A stretch of 64,000 nt of DNA from Halospina sp040196175 (GTDB lineage Bacteria; Pseudomonadota; Gammaproteobacteria; Pseudomonadales; Oleiphilaceae). The notes below the pieces were generated by a model that ran no database searches, was not told where the DNA came from, and saw only the letters and a program-made list of their open reading frames with translations. Location of the stretch: assembly GCF_040196175.1 (NCBI RefSeq), contig NZ_JBEFNF010000009.1, positions 62,001 through 126,000 on the forward strand. Reading direction: 5' to 3'. Positions 1-7,378 of the stretch are shown here, in pieces. A program made the position numbers and the translations under genes. The first letter of the stretch is position 1. Each line of letters starts with the position of its first letter.

Positions 1-1300
1 AGCGTTCATCCAGATCGGATGGAGACACTGCGTCACGACTCAGCGTTTCCTTCACTACGGTGGCGGTATCAATATCCAGGTAAGGCGTGTGGCCGAGAGC
101 CACCGGGTTACCGGCATTGCTGCCGCTGCCACCGGCCAGAAAATGGAAAACACTCATCGAGGGACGGGTCTGACCCCGGACATTGACCCGGCGGAACCTG
201 CCGCCGAGCCCGTATTCCAGGAAAAGCTGGGCGCTGAGACGACCATTTTCACCCGGAGCGCCGGGGTCAAAATCCGCCGGGGAATCCAGGTTCTCAGCCG
301 GGATGTAGTATCGCTGCTCCACTGCGATATTGGGATTGCTCAGATCCGGCCCGTAATCCCGGATACTTTCCAGCTGATTATCAGGCGGAAGCGTGTAACG
401 CTCGGGATCCCCGCCGCCGATGCCCGCATCGATCTCCTGAATGACGGTCCCCGCCTGGTCCAGAGCGAGCGACCCAATCACCCGCAGATCCTGCTTCTGA
501 AAAAACGACCGGGGTCTGCTGGAAGCCGCATCCTCCGGATTGGGCAGCGCCTGACTCTTTGAGTCGGGAATTTGGGCCTGGATAAGCCGCCTAAGGGCAG
601 TCGCGTAATGCGGCAGCCGGCTGACATCCTGCAGCTTCAGATAATCCTGATAAGGGCTGACACGCTCCCTGCCGCCAAAGACGTCGTCCTGCAGCAGACG
701 GCTTGCCGCCTGTGACGCACTCATATCCCCACCATTCAACCATCGGAGCGTCTCAGCCAGTGTTGAAAACGGCGAAACAGTGGTAATGCCGGGCGGCGCG
801 CTGAGGAAGAACGCCCTGTCCGTGTCAATGGCAGCCCCATTGATGGTGGTGACCTCGGGGATCGCGATGGCCATGAGCGAAAACTGCTTAGGGTCAATGT
901 CCGGCCCCAGCGTTTCCGGGAGGTCAAACCCACTCACATCAATCGAGACGTTGCCCTCAGCATCCGTAAGCGCCCAGGGCTCTTTCACTGGAAAGGCGTC
1001 TGCAACTCCGGAAGGCGGCTCCGCCTCGCGAGATCGCTCCGTCAGGAAATCACTGCTGTATTCGTCATAATCATAGGATGACAGTTGCTGATCGCCGTCC
1101 ATGTCGAGCCAGACGAAGACACTGCCCAGTTTGCCGTTGATGACCCGAGCGTTGTACGTGCCGGGCATACCTGCGTCGGGGCGGCCCTCGTAACGCGTGA
1201 TGTCTTCACCGTATTCGTCGGAATCACTGTTCCCGAGACAGCCGGCAAGAGCTGTAACCGCCACAAAGGCGATGCCGGTGCGGAGGGTATGTCTGGTCAT
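1..1300 (-). CDS. EF-hand-like lipoprotein, C-terminus beyond window
   Basis: The frame stays open from an ATG at 1300 to the window edge, about 433 codons without a stop, so the 3' end is missing. The protein starts with a lipoprotein signal peptide: a hydrophobic stretch ending in the lipobox LAGC (Cys21), followed by an Asp/Ser-rich linker. Around residues 66-77 the segment DMDGDQQLSSYD has the acidic spacing of a calcium-binding EF-hand or dockerin-like loop. The rest is acidic and has no domain I recognise. It is probably exported and lipid-anchored in the outer membrane, but the function is unknown. It stands alone upstream of its neighbours, with about 97 bases between its start and the acyl-CoA dehydrogenase stop. 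The reading frame and lipobox are seen directly; calcium binding is inference. Confidence 0.72.
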   Translation of the reverse strand, partial: MTRHTLRTGIAFVAVTALAGCLGNSDSDEYGEDITRYEGRPDAGMPGTYNARVINGKLGSVFVWLDMDGDQQLSSYDYDEYSSDFLTERSREAEPPSGVADAFPVKEPWALTDAEGNVSIDVSGFDLPETLGPDIDPKQFSLMAIAIPEVTTINGAAIDTDRAFFLSAPPGITTVSPFSTLAETLRWLNGGDMSASQAASRLLQDDVFGGRERVSPYQDYLKLQDVSRLPHYATALRRLIQAQIPDSKSQALPNPEDAASSRPRSFFQKQDLRVIGSLALDQAGTVIQEIDAGIGGGDPERYTLPPDNQLESIRDYGPDLSNPNIAVEQRYYIPAENLDSPADFDPGAPGENGRLSAQLFLEYGLGGRFRRVNVRGQTRPSMSVFHFLAGGSGSNAGNPVALGHTPYLDIDTATVVKETLSRDAVSPSDLDER

Positions 1301-1397
1301 GGATGCGCCACCCGTTGTCCCCATTGCGCCATAGTCCTGACGCGACTCTAACGGATGGGCGCCCCCTGTACCTTGATCGGCTTGGCAATTATTGGGA

Positions 1398-2537
1398 TCA
1401 GAACGAGCGCGCCACGATCTCCTTCATGATCTCGTTGGTTCCGGCGTAGATGCGCTGTACGCGCGAATCGGCCCAGGCGCGAGCGATTGGGTATTCGGTC
1501 ATGTAACCGTAGCCGCCGAACAGCTGCAGGCATTCATCCATCACCCGGCACTGCAGATCCGTACTCCACTGCTTGAGCATGGCGGCGGTTGGAACATCCA
1601 GCCTGCTTTCCAGATGCAGTTCCAGGCACCGGTCTACAAACGTACGCCCGGCCGTGATATCCGCCTTGAGTTCCGCCAGTTTGAATCGGGTATTCTGGAA
1701 GCCGATGATTGGCTTATCAAATGCCTTGCGCTCCTTCACATAATCCAGGGTCCATTCGAACGCCCCCTCACAAGCCGCCAGCGCAACCAGGCCCACCAGC
1801 AGCCGCTCCTGGGGCAGCTCCTGCATCAGCTGCATGAAGCCCTGACCTTCCGCGCTGCCCAGCAGATTCTCCTCGGGAACTTTCACGTCCTGGAAGAACA
1901 GTTCCGAGGTGTCCTGGGCTTTCATGCCCACCTTGTCCAGGTTGCGACCCTTGTCGAACCCGTCCCAGTCCGCCTCAACCAGAAAGAGACTGGTGCCTTT
2001 GGCGCCTTCCTTGGGGTCAGTCTTGGCCACAACGATCACCAGATCCGCCATCTGGCCATTGGTAATGAAGGTCTTGGAACCATTGAGCACGTAATGCTCG
2101 CCATCCCAGATGGCACTGGTGCGGATCCCCTGCAGGTCGGAACCGGCTCCCGGCTCGGTCATGGCAATGGCCGTGATCATCTCGCCGCGGGCCATTTTCG
2201 GCAGATATTTCTGCTTCTGCTGCTCAGTGCCGTAATGGTGAATATAGGGGGCGACAATGTCCGAGTGCAGGAAGAAGCCAATACCTGAAAGCCCCAGTCG
2301 GCTGACTTCTTCCATGACCACAGCGCTGTAACGGAAGTCTACCCCAGCGCCACCGTACTCCTCGGGCAGTGAAGGACACAGTAACCCCAACTCGGCGCCC
2401 TTGCTCCAGAGGTCGCGGCTGACCTGGCCATCTTTTTCCCACTGGTCGTGGTAGGGCACCGCCTCGTTCTGGAGGAAGCGGACGACGGTGTCGCGGAACT
2501 GGTTGACGTCGCTGTCGTAAATCGGGCGTGAAAGCAT
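1398..2537 (-). CDS. Acyl-CoA dehydrogenase, LCAD/IVD-like
   Basis: A 379-residue FAD enzyme that introduces a trans-2,3 double bond into acyl-CoA thioesters, in fatty-acid or branched-chain catabolism. The flavin-contact motif TEPGAGSD lies near residues 127-134 and the C-terminal signature YAGTNEIMKE near 364-373. The helix containing ACEGAFEW (255-262) resembles the region that carries the catalytic Glu in long-chain and isovaleryl-CoA dehydrogenases, and the QLFGGYGYMTEYP segment is typical of the family. The start at 2537 (MLSRPIYDSD) is preferred over an upstream in-frame ATG at 2603 because GGAGCC precedes it and the length then fits the family. It is monocistronic by appearance. Substrate chain length cannot be read from sequence alone. 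Confidence 0.93.
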   Translation of the reverse strand: MLSRPIYDSDVNQFRDTVVRFLQNEAVPYHDQWEKDGQVSRDLWSKGAELGLLCPSLPEEYGGAGVDFRYSAVVMEEVSRLGLSGIGFFLHSDIVAPYIHHYGTEQQKQKYLPKMARGEMITAIAMTEPGAGSDLQGIRTSAIWDGEHYVLNGSKTFITNGQMADLVIVVAKTDPKEGAKGTSLFLVEADWDGFDKGRNLDKVGMKAQDTSELFFQDVKVPEENLLGSAEGQGFMQLMQELPQERLLVGLVALAACEGAFEWTLDYVKERKAFDKPIIGFQNTRFKLAELKADITAGRTFVDRCLELHLESRLDVPTAAMLKQWSTDLQCRVMDECLQLFGGYGYMTEYPIARAWADSRVQRIYAGTNEIMKEIVARSF

Positions 2538-2637
2538 TGAAGCTGGCTCCGGTGTTGTTGTTTCAGTCGCATTCAGTGTCGCTATGCGCCGAAGCCGCCA
2601 CAATGACCAAAGCGTTCAAACGGGTTGGCTGGAAGTA

Positions 2638-3405
2638 CTATTCAAATTCGCCGCTGAAGGCCCGACGGAACTGCTCCGCGGTCCGACCGCTGCGCCCGCC
2701 CCGGGCCAGAGCGAACTGCAGCGCGGACCGGTGCAGCGCTTCGCGGTCCTGAACACCCGGAAACAGCGCATCCACCATCTCAAGGTAGGTGTCTTGATCG
2801 AAGGGATAGAACGACAACCAGAGCCCGAAACGGTCTGAAAGCGACACCTGCTCCTCCACTGCCTCGGAGGGGTGGATCTCGCCGTTAATCATAGTGGTGT
2901 CCTGATTGTCCTTCATGTACTCAGGCATCAGATGACGGCGATTGGATGTGGCGTAAACCCGGACATTGGCCGGTGGCAGTTCGATGGAGCCCTCCATGAC
3001 GCTTTTGAGCGGTTTGTAGCCCGGATCGTCGGCACCAAAGGACAGGTCATCACAGTAGATTATGAATTGTTCCTCACGCTCGCGGATCGGGTCCACAATC
3101 TCATGCAGGTGCACCAGGTCGTCCTTATCCACTTCAATCACCCGCAGGCCCTGCCCCTGATAGCGATTGAGCAGCGCTTTCACCAGCGAAGACTTGCCGG
3201 TTCCCCGTGCCCCCCAGAGCAGGGCGTGGTTGGCTGGCTGCCCGGCCAGGAAGCGCTCGGTGTTGTGGGCCAGCTTGGTCTTCTGGGCGTCGACGCCGTG
3301 CAGATCCTCCCAGCGCACCGGGTCCGGTTGGGTGACCGCTCTCAGCGCCTGGCGCCTCGGGCGCCAGATGGCCGCTGGTACCTGCTGCCAGTCAATCCCG
3401 CTCAT
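2638..3405 (-). CDS. DUF815-family AAA+ ATPase
   Basis: A 255-residue ATPase of the DUF815 family, whose cellular role is not established. It has a Walker A motif GARGTGKSS (65-73), a Walker B-like IIYCDD (115-120), and a sensor-like stretch VRVYATSNRRHL typical of AAA+ proteins. The start is placed at 3405 (MSGIDW) because GGAGAG lies eight bases upstream; an in-frame ATG at 3432 lacks a ribosome site. With this start it overlaps the end of ubiX by 14 bases, so it is probably translationally coupled as the last gene of mpl-ubiX-DUF815. Family assignment is firm; function is unknown. Confidence 0.88.
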   Translation of the reverse strand: MSGIDWQQVPAAIWRPRRQALRAVTQPDPVRWEDLHGVDAQKTKLAHNTERFLAGQPANHALLWGARGTGKSSLVKALLNRYQGQGLRVIEVDKDDLVHLHEIVDPIREREEQFIIYCDDLSFGADDPGYKPLKSVMEGSIELPPANVRVYATSNRRHLMPEYMKDNQDTTMINGEIHPSEAVEEQVSLSDRFGLWLSFYPFDQDTYLEMVDALFPGVQDREALHRSALQFALARGGRSGRTAEQFRRAFSGEFE

Positions 3406-4057
3406 CGGTGTTCTGCTCTCCTGCTGTATCACGTTTCATGGCCAGACGCGCCTCGCCCCAGCGCCCGACCAGACTCTGTTCCAGACCCAGATGATCCAGA
3501 AGGCGTGCCACAATGAAATCCACCAGATCCGCCAGACTCCGCGGTTCATGATAGAACCCCGGACTGGCCGGCATGATGGTGGCACCCATGCGGGTCAACG
3601 TGAGCATGTTCTGGAGATGGATCTCCGAATAGGGCGACTCACGCGGCACCAGGATCAGCTGACGCCGCTCCTTGAGAGCGACATCACCGGCCCGTTCTAT
3701 GAGATTGTCACTGGCGCCGCTGGCAAGTGCCGAAAGTGTACCCGTACTGCACGGGCAGATCACCATAGGGGCTTTCGGCCCCGAGCCTGAAGCCGGCGGC
3801 GCAAACCAGTCCTCGCGGCCGAACAGGGTCAACTGCCCGGGCTCCCCGCCGCAATGCTCGGTGAGTAGCCGCGTGGCGGCCTCCGTGCTCCCCGGCAGGC
3901 GCAGTTCCGTCTCGGTGTTGATCACCACCTGAGCCGCCTTTGAGATCATCAGGCGCACCTCGCAGCCCGCAAGCATAAGCTGTTCCAGCAACCGCAGCCC
4001 GTAAGGGGCCCCTGAGGCCCCCGTCATGGCCAGGTTGATTACAGGGCGTTCAGCCAA
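3392..4057 (-). CDS. ubiX: Flavin prenyltransferase UbiX
   Basis: Makes prenylated FMN from FMN and dimethylallyl phosphate, the cofactor of the UbiD decarboxylase in ubiquinone synthesis. Diagnostic motifs are TGASGAPYG (12-20, phosphate binding), the CPCSTGTLSALASGASDNL segment, and VPRESPYSEIHLQNM, followed by MPASPGFY. I place the start at a TTG at 4057 (reading MAERPVINLAMTG), preceded by TTGGAGACC and overlapping the mpl stop by 8 bases. The in-frame ATG at 4111 would add 18 residues that match nothing in the family. About 221 residues, slightly longer than usual because of a charged C-terminal tail. ubiD is not in the window. Confidence 0.93.
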   Translation of the reverse strand: MAERPVINLAMTGASGAPYGLRLLEQLMLAGCEVRLMISKAAQVVINTETELRLPGSTEAATRLLTEHCGGEPGQLTLFGREDWFAPPASGSGPKAPMVICPCSTGTLSALASGASDNLIERAGDVALKERRQLILVPRESPYSEIHLQNMLTLTRMGATIMPASPGFYHEPRSLADLVDFIVARLLDHLGLEQSLVGRWGEARLAMKRDTAGEQNTDERD

Positions 4058-5423
4058 AGCAGGTCTCCAACTGGTTCCGGAGCTGTTCACGCAGCCCACC
4101 CATACCGCCATTGCTCATGAGAACAATGTGACAGGGTCTTGGCAGACTGCCACAGAGGCCACTGACGAGCTCTTCCATCACGGTGTACCGGCTGTGGTGC
4201 CCGCCTGCACCCTCCAGCATGGCCACGAGCCAATCCTGCTCATCATAGTCTGCCCAGATAACCCGGTCTGCCAGCATAGTGGACTCCAGCAAACGGGCGC
4301 TGTGGTGGCCCTGGCGCATGGTATTGGAGCGCGGTTCCACCACCGCCACAACCGGCTCATCACCCACTCTGTTGCGCAGTCCATCCAGCGTGGTGGCAAT
4401 GGCCGTGGGGTGATGCGCGAAATCGTCGTAGAGCCGGATACCGCCTACATCCGCGACCAGTTCCATGCGCCGCTTGACCCCACCGAAGCGCTGCAGGGCC
4501 GAGATGGCATGATCCGGCGTTACGCCTACATGTTTGGCGGCGGCAATCGCCGCGAGCGCGTTGCGCACATTGTGCTGGCCAGTGAGATTCCAACGCAGGC
4601 GTCCTACTGGCTGTTCGTTGTGAACTACCATGAATTCACTGCCATCGTCAGCGGTCAGTTCGGCGCGCCAGGCTGCCAGATCCGCTTCCCCGCCTATGGC
4701 AGTGCTCTGTATGGGAGTCCAGCAGCCCAGCGCCAGCGCCGCATCCAGATTGCGATCCCTTGCGGGGCGCACGATCAGGCCCGTGGCCGGCACCGTACGC
4801 ACCAGGTGATGAACCTGGCGCTCAATGGCCTCAACGCTGTCAAAGATATCCGCATGGTCGAACTCAAGGTTATTAAGAATCAGCGTCCGGGGATGGTAAT
4901 GAACAAACTTGGAGCGCTTGTCGAAGAAGGCACTGTCGTACTCATCCGCCTCTACAACAAAGAAATCACTGCTGCCCAAGCGCGCCGACTGCTCAAAATC
5001 ATTGGGCACGCCACCGATCAGATAGCCGGGATCGAACCCAGCCTGATCCAGGATCCACAGCACCATGGAGGCGGTTGTGGTCTTGCCGTGCGTGCCTGCC
5101 GCCGCAAGCACCCAGCGACCGTTGAGCACTTCCCTGGCCAGGAATTGCGGACCGGAGATATAGGGTAGGTTGCGGTTGAGCATGTATTCCACGGCAGCAT
5201 TGCCCCGCCCCAGCGCGTTGCCCACCACTACCAGATCCGGAGCGGGCTTGAGGGCCTCGCGATTATAGCCTTGATGCAGTTCTATGCCGGCCTGTTCGAG
5301 CTGGGTGCTCATGGGTGGATAGACATTCTCGTCCGAGCCGGTGACCTCATGGCCGAGCTCGCGTGCCAGCAGCGCAAGGCTGCCCATGAAGGTACCGCAG
5401 ATACCGAGGATATGGATGTGCAT
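4050..5423 (-). CDS. mpl: UDP-MurNAc:L-Ala-D-Glu-mDAP ligase (Mpl)
   Basis: Murein-recycling ligase of 457 residues that joins the recovered tripeptide L-Ala-gamma-D-Glu-meso-DAP to UDP-MurNAc, returning it to lipid II synthesis. The N-terminal HILGICGTFMGSLALLA is the Mpl form of the MurC-type nucleotide fold. The ATP loop GTHGKTTT is at about 110-117, and the Mur ligase central motif EADEYDSAFFDKRSKF follows. It is distinguished from MurC, present elsewhere in the window, by the GTFMG signature. First gene of a group with ubiX and the DUF815 ATPase, divergent from the phosphofructokinase. Confidence 0.95.
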   Translation of the reverse strand: MHIHILGICGTFMGSLALLARELGHEVTGSDENVYPPMSTQLEQAGIELHQGYNREALKPAPDLVVVGNALGRGNAAVEYMLNRNLPYISGPQFLAREVLNGRWVLAAAGTHGKTTTASMVLWILDQAGFDPGYLIGGVPNDFEQSARLGSSDFFVVEADEYDSAFFDKRSKFVHYHPRTLILNNLEFDHADIFDSVEAIERQVHHLVRTVPATGLIVRPARDRNLDAALALGCWTPIQSTAIGGEADLAAWRAELTADDGSEFMVVHNEQPVGRLRWNLTGQHNVRNALAAIAAAKHVGVTPDHAISALQRFGGVKRRMELVADVGGIRLYDDFAHHPTAIATTLDGLRNRVGDEPVVAVVEPRSNTMRQGHHSARLLESTMLADRVIWADYDEQDWLVAMLEGAGGHHSRYTVMEELVSGLCGSLPRPCHIVLMSNGGMGGLREQLRNQLETCFG

Positions 5424-5460
5424 AGTCCGCTGTTCCGGCCTGTTGTCCGTGGGTCACGCC

Positions 5461-5489
5461 ATGGTATTGGAAATCCCGGATAAACCCAA
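5461..5489 (-). promoter_or_regulatory. Candidate sigma-70 promoter for mpl
   Basis: Reading on the minus strand, TTGGGT (5489-5484), a 17-base spacer and TACCAT (5466-5461) lie about 40 bases before the mpl start. Each hexamer matches the consensus at four positions. It is visual matching only. Confidence 0.3.
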
Positions 5490-5508
5490 TCGACTGATAC
5501 CTGGATCA

Positions 5509-5537
5509 TGCACAACGACGATGCTTTCAAGTATCAT
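5509..5537 (+). promoter_or_regulatory. Candidate sigma-70 promoter for pfp
   Basis: TGCACA, a 17-base spacer and TATCAT precede the phosphofructokinase start by about 40 bases. The gene also has a perfect AGGAGG ribosome site at 5561-5566, ten bases before its ATG. Confidence 0.35.
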
Positions 5538-5576
5538 GCCTGACCATTTCAGTCTATCGCAGGAGGCTCAACAACC

Positions 5577-6839
5577 ATGGCGCCCAAGAATGCTTTCTAT
5601 GCCCAGTCCGGAGGCGTGACTGCGGTCATCAACGCCAGTGCCGCGGGGGTGATTGAAACCGCACGCAACCACGGCGACCGTATCGGCAAGGTATTCGCCG
5701 GCCGCAACGGTATTACCGGCGCCCTCAAGGAGGAGCTGATCGACACCAGCCATGAAACCGACGAGCAGATCCGTGCCCTGATCCACACACCCGGAGGCGC
5801 TTTCGGATCCTGCCGCCACAAGCTGCGTAACATTGATGAGAACCGCCACGAGTACGAGCGGCTCATCGAGGTTTTCCGCGCCCACGACATCGGTTATTTC
5901 TTCTACAACGGCGGCGGCGACAGTCAGGACACAGCCTTCAAAGTCTCCCAGATGGCCGAACGCATGGGCTACCCGCTCAACTGCATCGGTATTCCCAAGA
6001 CGGTGGACAATGACCTGCCCTTCACCGACTGCTGCCCAGGCTTCGGCTCTGTCGCCAAGTACGTCGCCACCTCCACGCTGGAGGCAAGCCTGGACATCCA
6101 GTCCATGTGCGACACCTCTACGAGGGTTTTCATCCTGGAAGTCATGGGCCGCCACGCGGGTTGGATCGCCGCCGCCGGTGGCCTGGCCGGAAAGAACCCC
6201 GGTGACGCGCCGCACATCATCGTCTTCCCGGAGCACCCCTTCGAGCGCGAGGCGTTCCTGAACAAAGTGGACCAGTGCGTGAAGGATCACGGGTTCTGCG
6301 TGGTAGTAGCCTCGGAGGGTGCTCAATACGAAGACGGGCGTTTCCTCGCTGAAGCCGGCCAGAAGGATGCCTTCGGCCATACCCAGCTGGGGGGCGTGGC
6401 GCCGACGCTGGCCAACATGGTGAAACAGTCGCTGGGACACAAGTACCACTGGGCGGTAGCCGACTACCTGCAGCGCTCGGCGCGCCACATTGCCTCGCAG
6501 ACCGATGTGGAGCAGGCCTATGCCGTGGGTGAGGCTGCCGTCAACTATGCCCTCGAGGGCCGTAACGGCATCATGCCCATTATCAAACGCGAGTCTTCCA
6601 AACCCTATCACTGGCACATCAGCGAGGCGCCGCTGAACGAGGTTGCCAACCAGGAAAAGAAGATGCCGATCCACTTCACGACCGATGAGGGTTTCGGCAT
6701 CACCTCCGACTGCCGCGACTATCTGGAGCCACTGATCAAGGGCGAGGCCTTCCCGCCATTCAACAATGGCCTACCGCAAGTAGCGAACCTTGAAAACCGC
6801 CCCGTGGAGAAAAAGCTCAAAGCCGACTTCAAGCTCTGA
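5577..6839 (+). CDS. pfp: Pyrophosphate-dependent 6-phosphofructokinase
   Basis: A 420-residue enzyme phosphorylating fructose 6-phosphate with a phosphate donor, most likely pyrophosphate, and probably reversible. The donor loop reads NGGGDS (111-116), where ATP enzymes have GGDGS, placing an Asp where the small Gly needed for ATP would be. The catalytic loop is PKTVDND (140-146), with the Lys typical of PPi enzymes in place of the Gly of ATP enzymes (PGTIDND). MGRHAGW (190-196) is the sugar-phosphate motif. It resembles the short non-allosteric XF0274-type group. The ATG follows a strong AGGAGG. It stands alone on the plus strand and is convergent with a small unknown gene. Confidence 0.92.
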   Translation: MAPKNAFYAQSGGVTAVINASAAGVIETARNHGDRIGKVFAGRNGITGALKEELIDTSHETDEQIRALIHTPGGAFGSCRHKLRNIDENRHEYERLIEVFRAHDIGYFFYNGGGDSQDTAFKVSQMAERMGYPLNCIGIPKTVDNDLPFTDCCPGFGSVAKYVATSTLEASLDIQSMCDTSTRVFILEVMGRHAGWIAAAGGLAGKNPGDAPHIIVFPEHPFEREAFLNKVDQCVKDHGFCVVVASEGAQYEDGRFLAEAGQKDAFGHTQLGGVAPTLANMVKQSLGHKYHWAVADYLQRSARHIASQTDVEQAYAVGEAAVNYALEGRNGIMPIIKRESSKPYHWHISEAPLNEVANQEKKMPIHFTTDEGFGITSDCRDYLEPLIKGEAFPPFNNGLPQVANLENRPVEKKLKADFKL

Positions 6840-6845
6840 AGTGCA

Positions 6846-7037
6846 TCATGACCCGGAGTCGTCACTGCGGCGCCGGGTCATGGAGCGACGCTGGAACTGT
6901 TTCCAGAGATCGCCGCTGCCATGCTCCTTCAGATGTTCATCCAGAGTGCTCCCGGTTACCTGCATCCAGTCCAGATGCTGCTTCCATCGCTCTTCCGGAA
7001 TGGTCTCCGGACGTTGCATGTTCTCTTCATCGGCCAT
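6846..7037 (-). CDS. Small hypothetical protein, 63 aa
   Basis: A charged, soluble 63-residue protein, Trp-rich in its first half (ERWKQHLDWMQVTG) and ending in an Arg/Ser tail. I do not recognise the family. It looks real: GGAGG lies nine bases before its ATG, and it follows the CGFC redox gene on the same strand after 26 bases, as in a two-gene unit. Its stop falls inside the inverted repeat shared with the phosphofructokinase 3' end, so its basic C-terminus is encoded by that repeat. Confidence 0.62.
   Translation of the reverse strand: MADEENMQRPETIPEERWKQHLDWMQVTGSTLDEHLKEHGSGDLWKQFQRRSMTRRRSDDSGS
6847..6882. terminator. Inverted repeat between convergent genes
   Basis: CATGACCCGG (6847-6856) and CCGGGTCATG (6873-6882) form a perfect 10-bp stem with a 16-base loop. 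It begins seven bases after the phosphofructokinase stop and covers the last codons and stop of the small minus-strand gene. No U-run follows on either strand, so this may be an mRNA 3'-end stabiliser rather than an intrinsic terminator. Confidence 0.45.
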
Positions 7038-7063
7038 ACCTGCCTATCCTCCGTCATGGTGAT

Positions 7064-7306
7064 TCAGGTCTGATTCTGTTCCACGTACCGGGAAAATTCG
7101 TCGAATCCGCCAACATGACGATCACCGACAAAAATCTGCGGCACAGTGTGCACCGGGCTTCCTGTGATCTCGGAAAGGTCCTGTTTATCCATCCCCTCTG
7201 AGATCATATCCACCCATTCATGGTCCAGTCCGCGCGTTTCACACAGCCGGCGTGCGCCGGTACAGAAACCGCAGGACGTTCGACCATAGATCGTTACTTT
7301 TTCCAT
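7064..7306 (-). CDS. Glutaredoxin-family protein (CGFC active site)
   Basis: An 80-residue glutaredoxin fold, the usual length for a small dithiol glutaredoxin (GrxC type). The redox motif is CGFC (12-15), where classical enzymes have CPYC; the cis-Pro loop is TVP (64-66) and the glutathione-contact GGFDE segment follows. It would reduce disulfides or glutathione mixed disulfides in the cytoplasm, with glutathione as reductant. Strong GAGGAG ribosome site. The small gene downstream is likely co-transcribed. The Gly-Phe between the cysteines is unusual and could shift redox potential; that is inference. Confidence 0.9.
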   Translation of the reverse strand: MEKVTIYGRTSCGFCTGARRLCETRGLDHEWVDMISEGMDKQDLSEITGSPVHTVPQIFVGDRHVGGFDEFSRYVEQNQT

Positions 7307-7378
7307 TACCGATCTCCTCGGATCATGCGTTTTGGAGGCGCAACGTTACCATGGGAAACGCCATCAGCCAGCGGCGCA

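Noticed and set aside
5568..6674. Minus-strand frame opposite the phosphofructokinase
   Set aside because: Antisense to a clear gene with AGGAGG ribosome site on the other strand.
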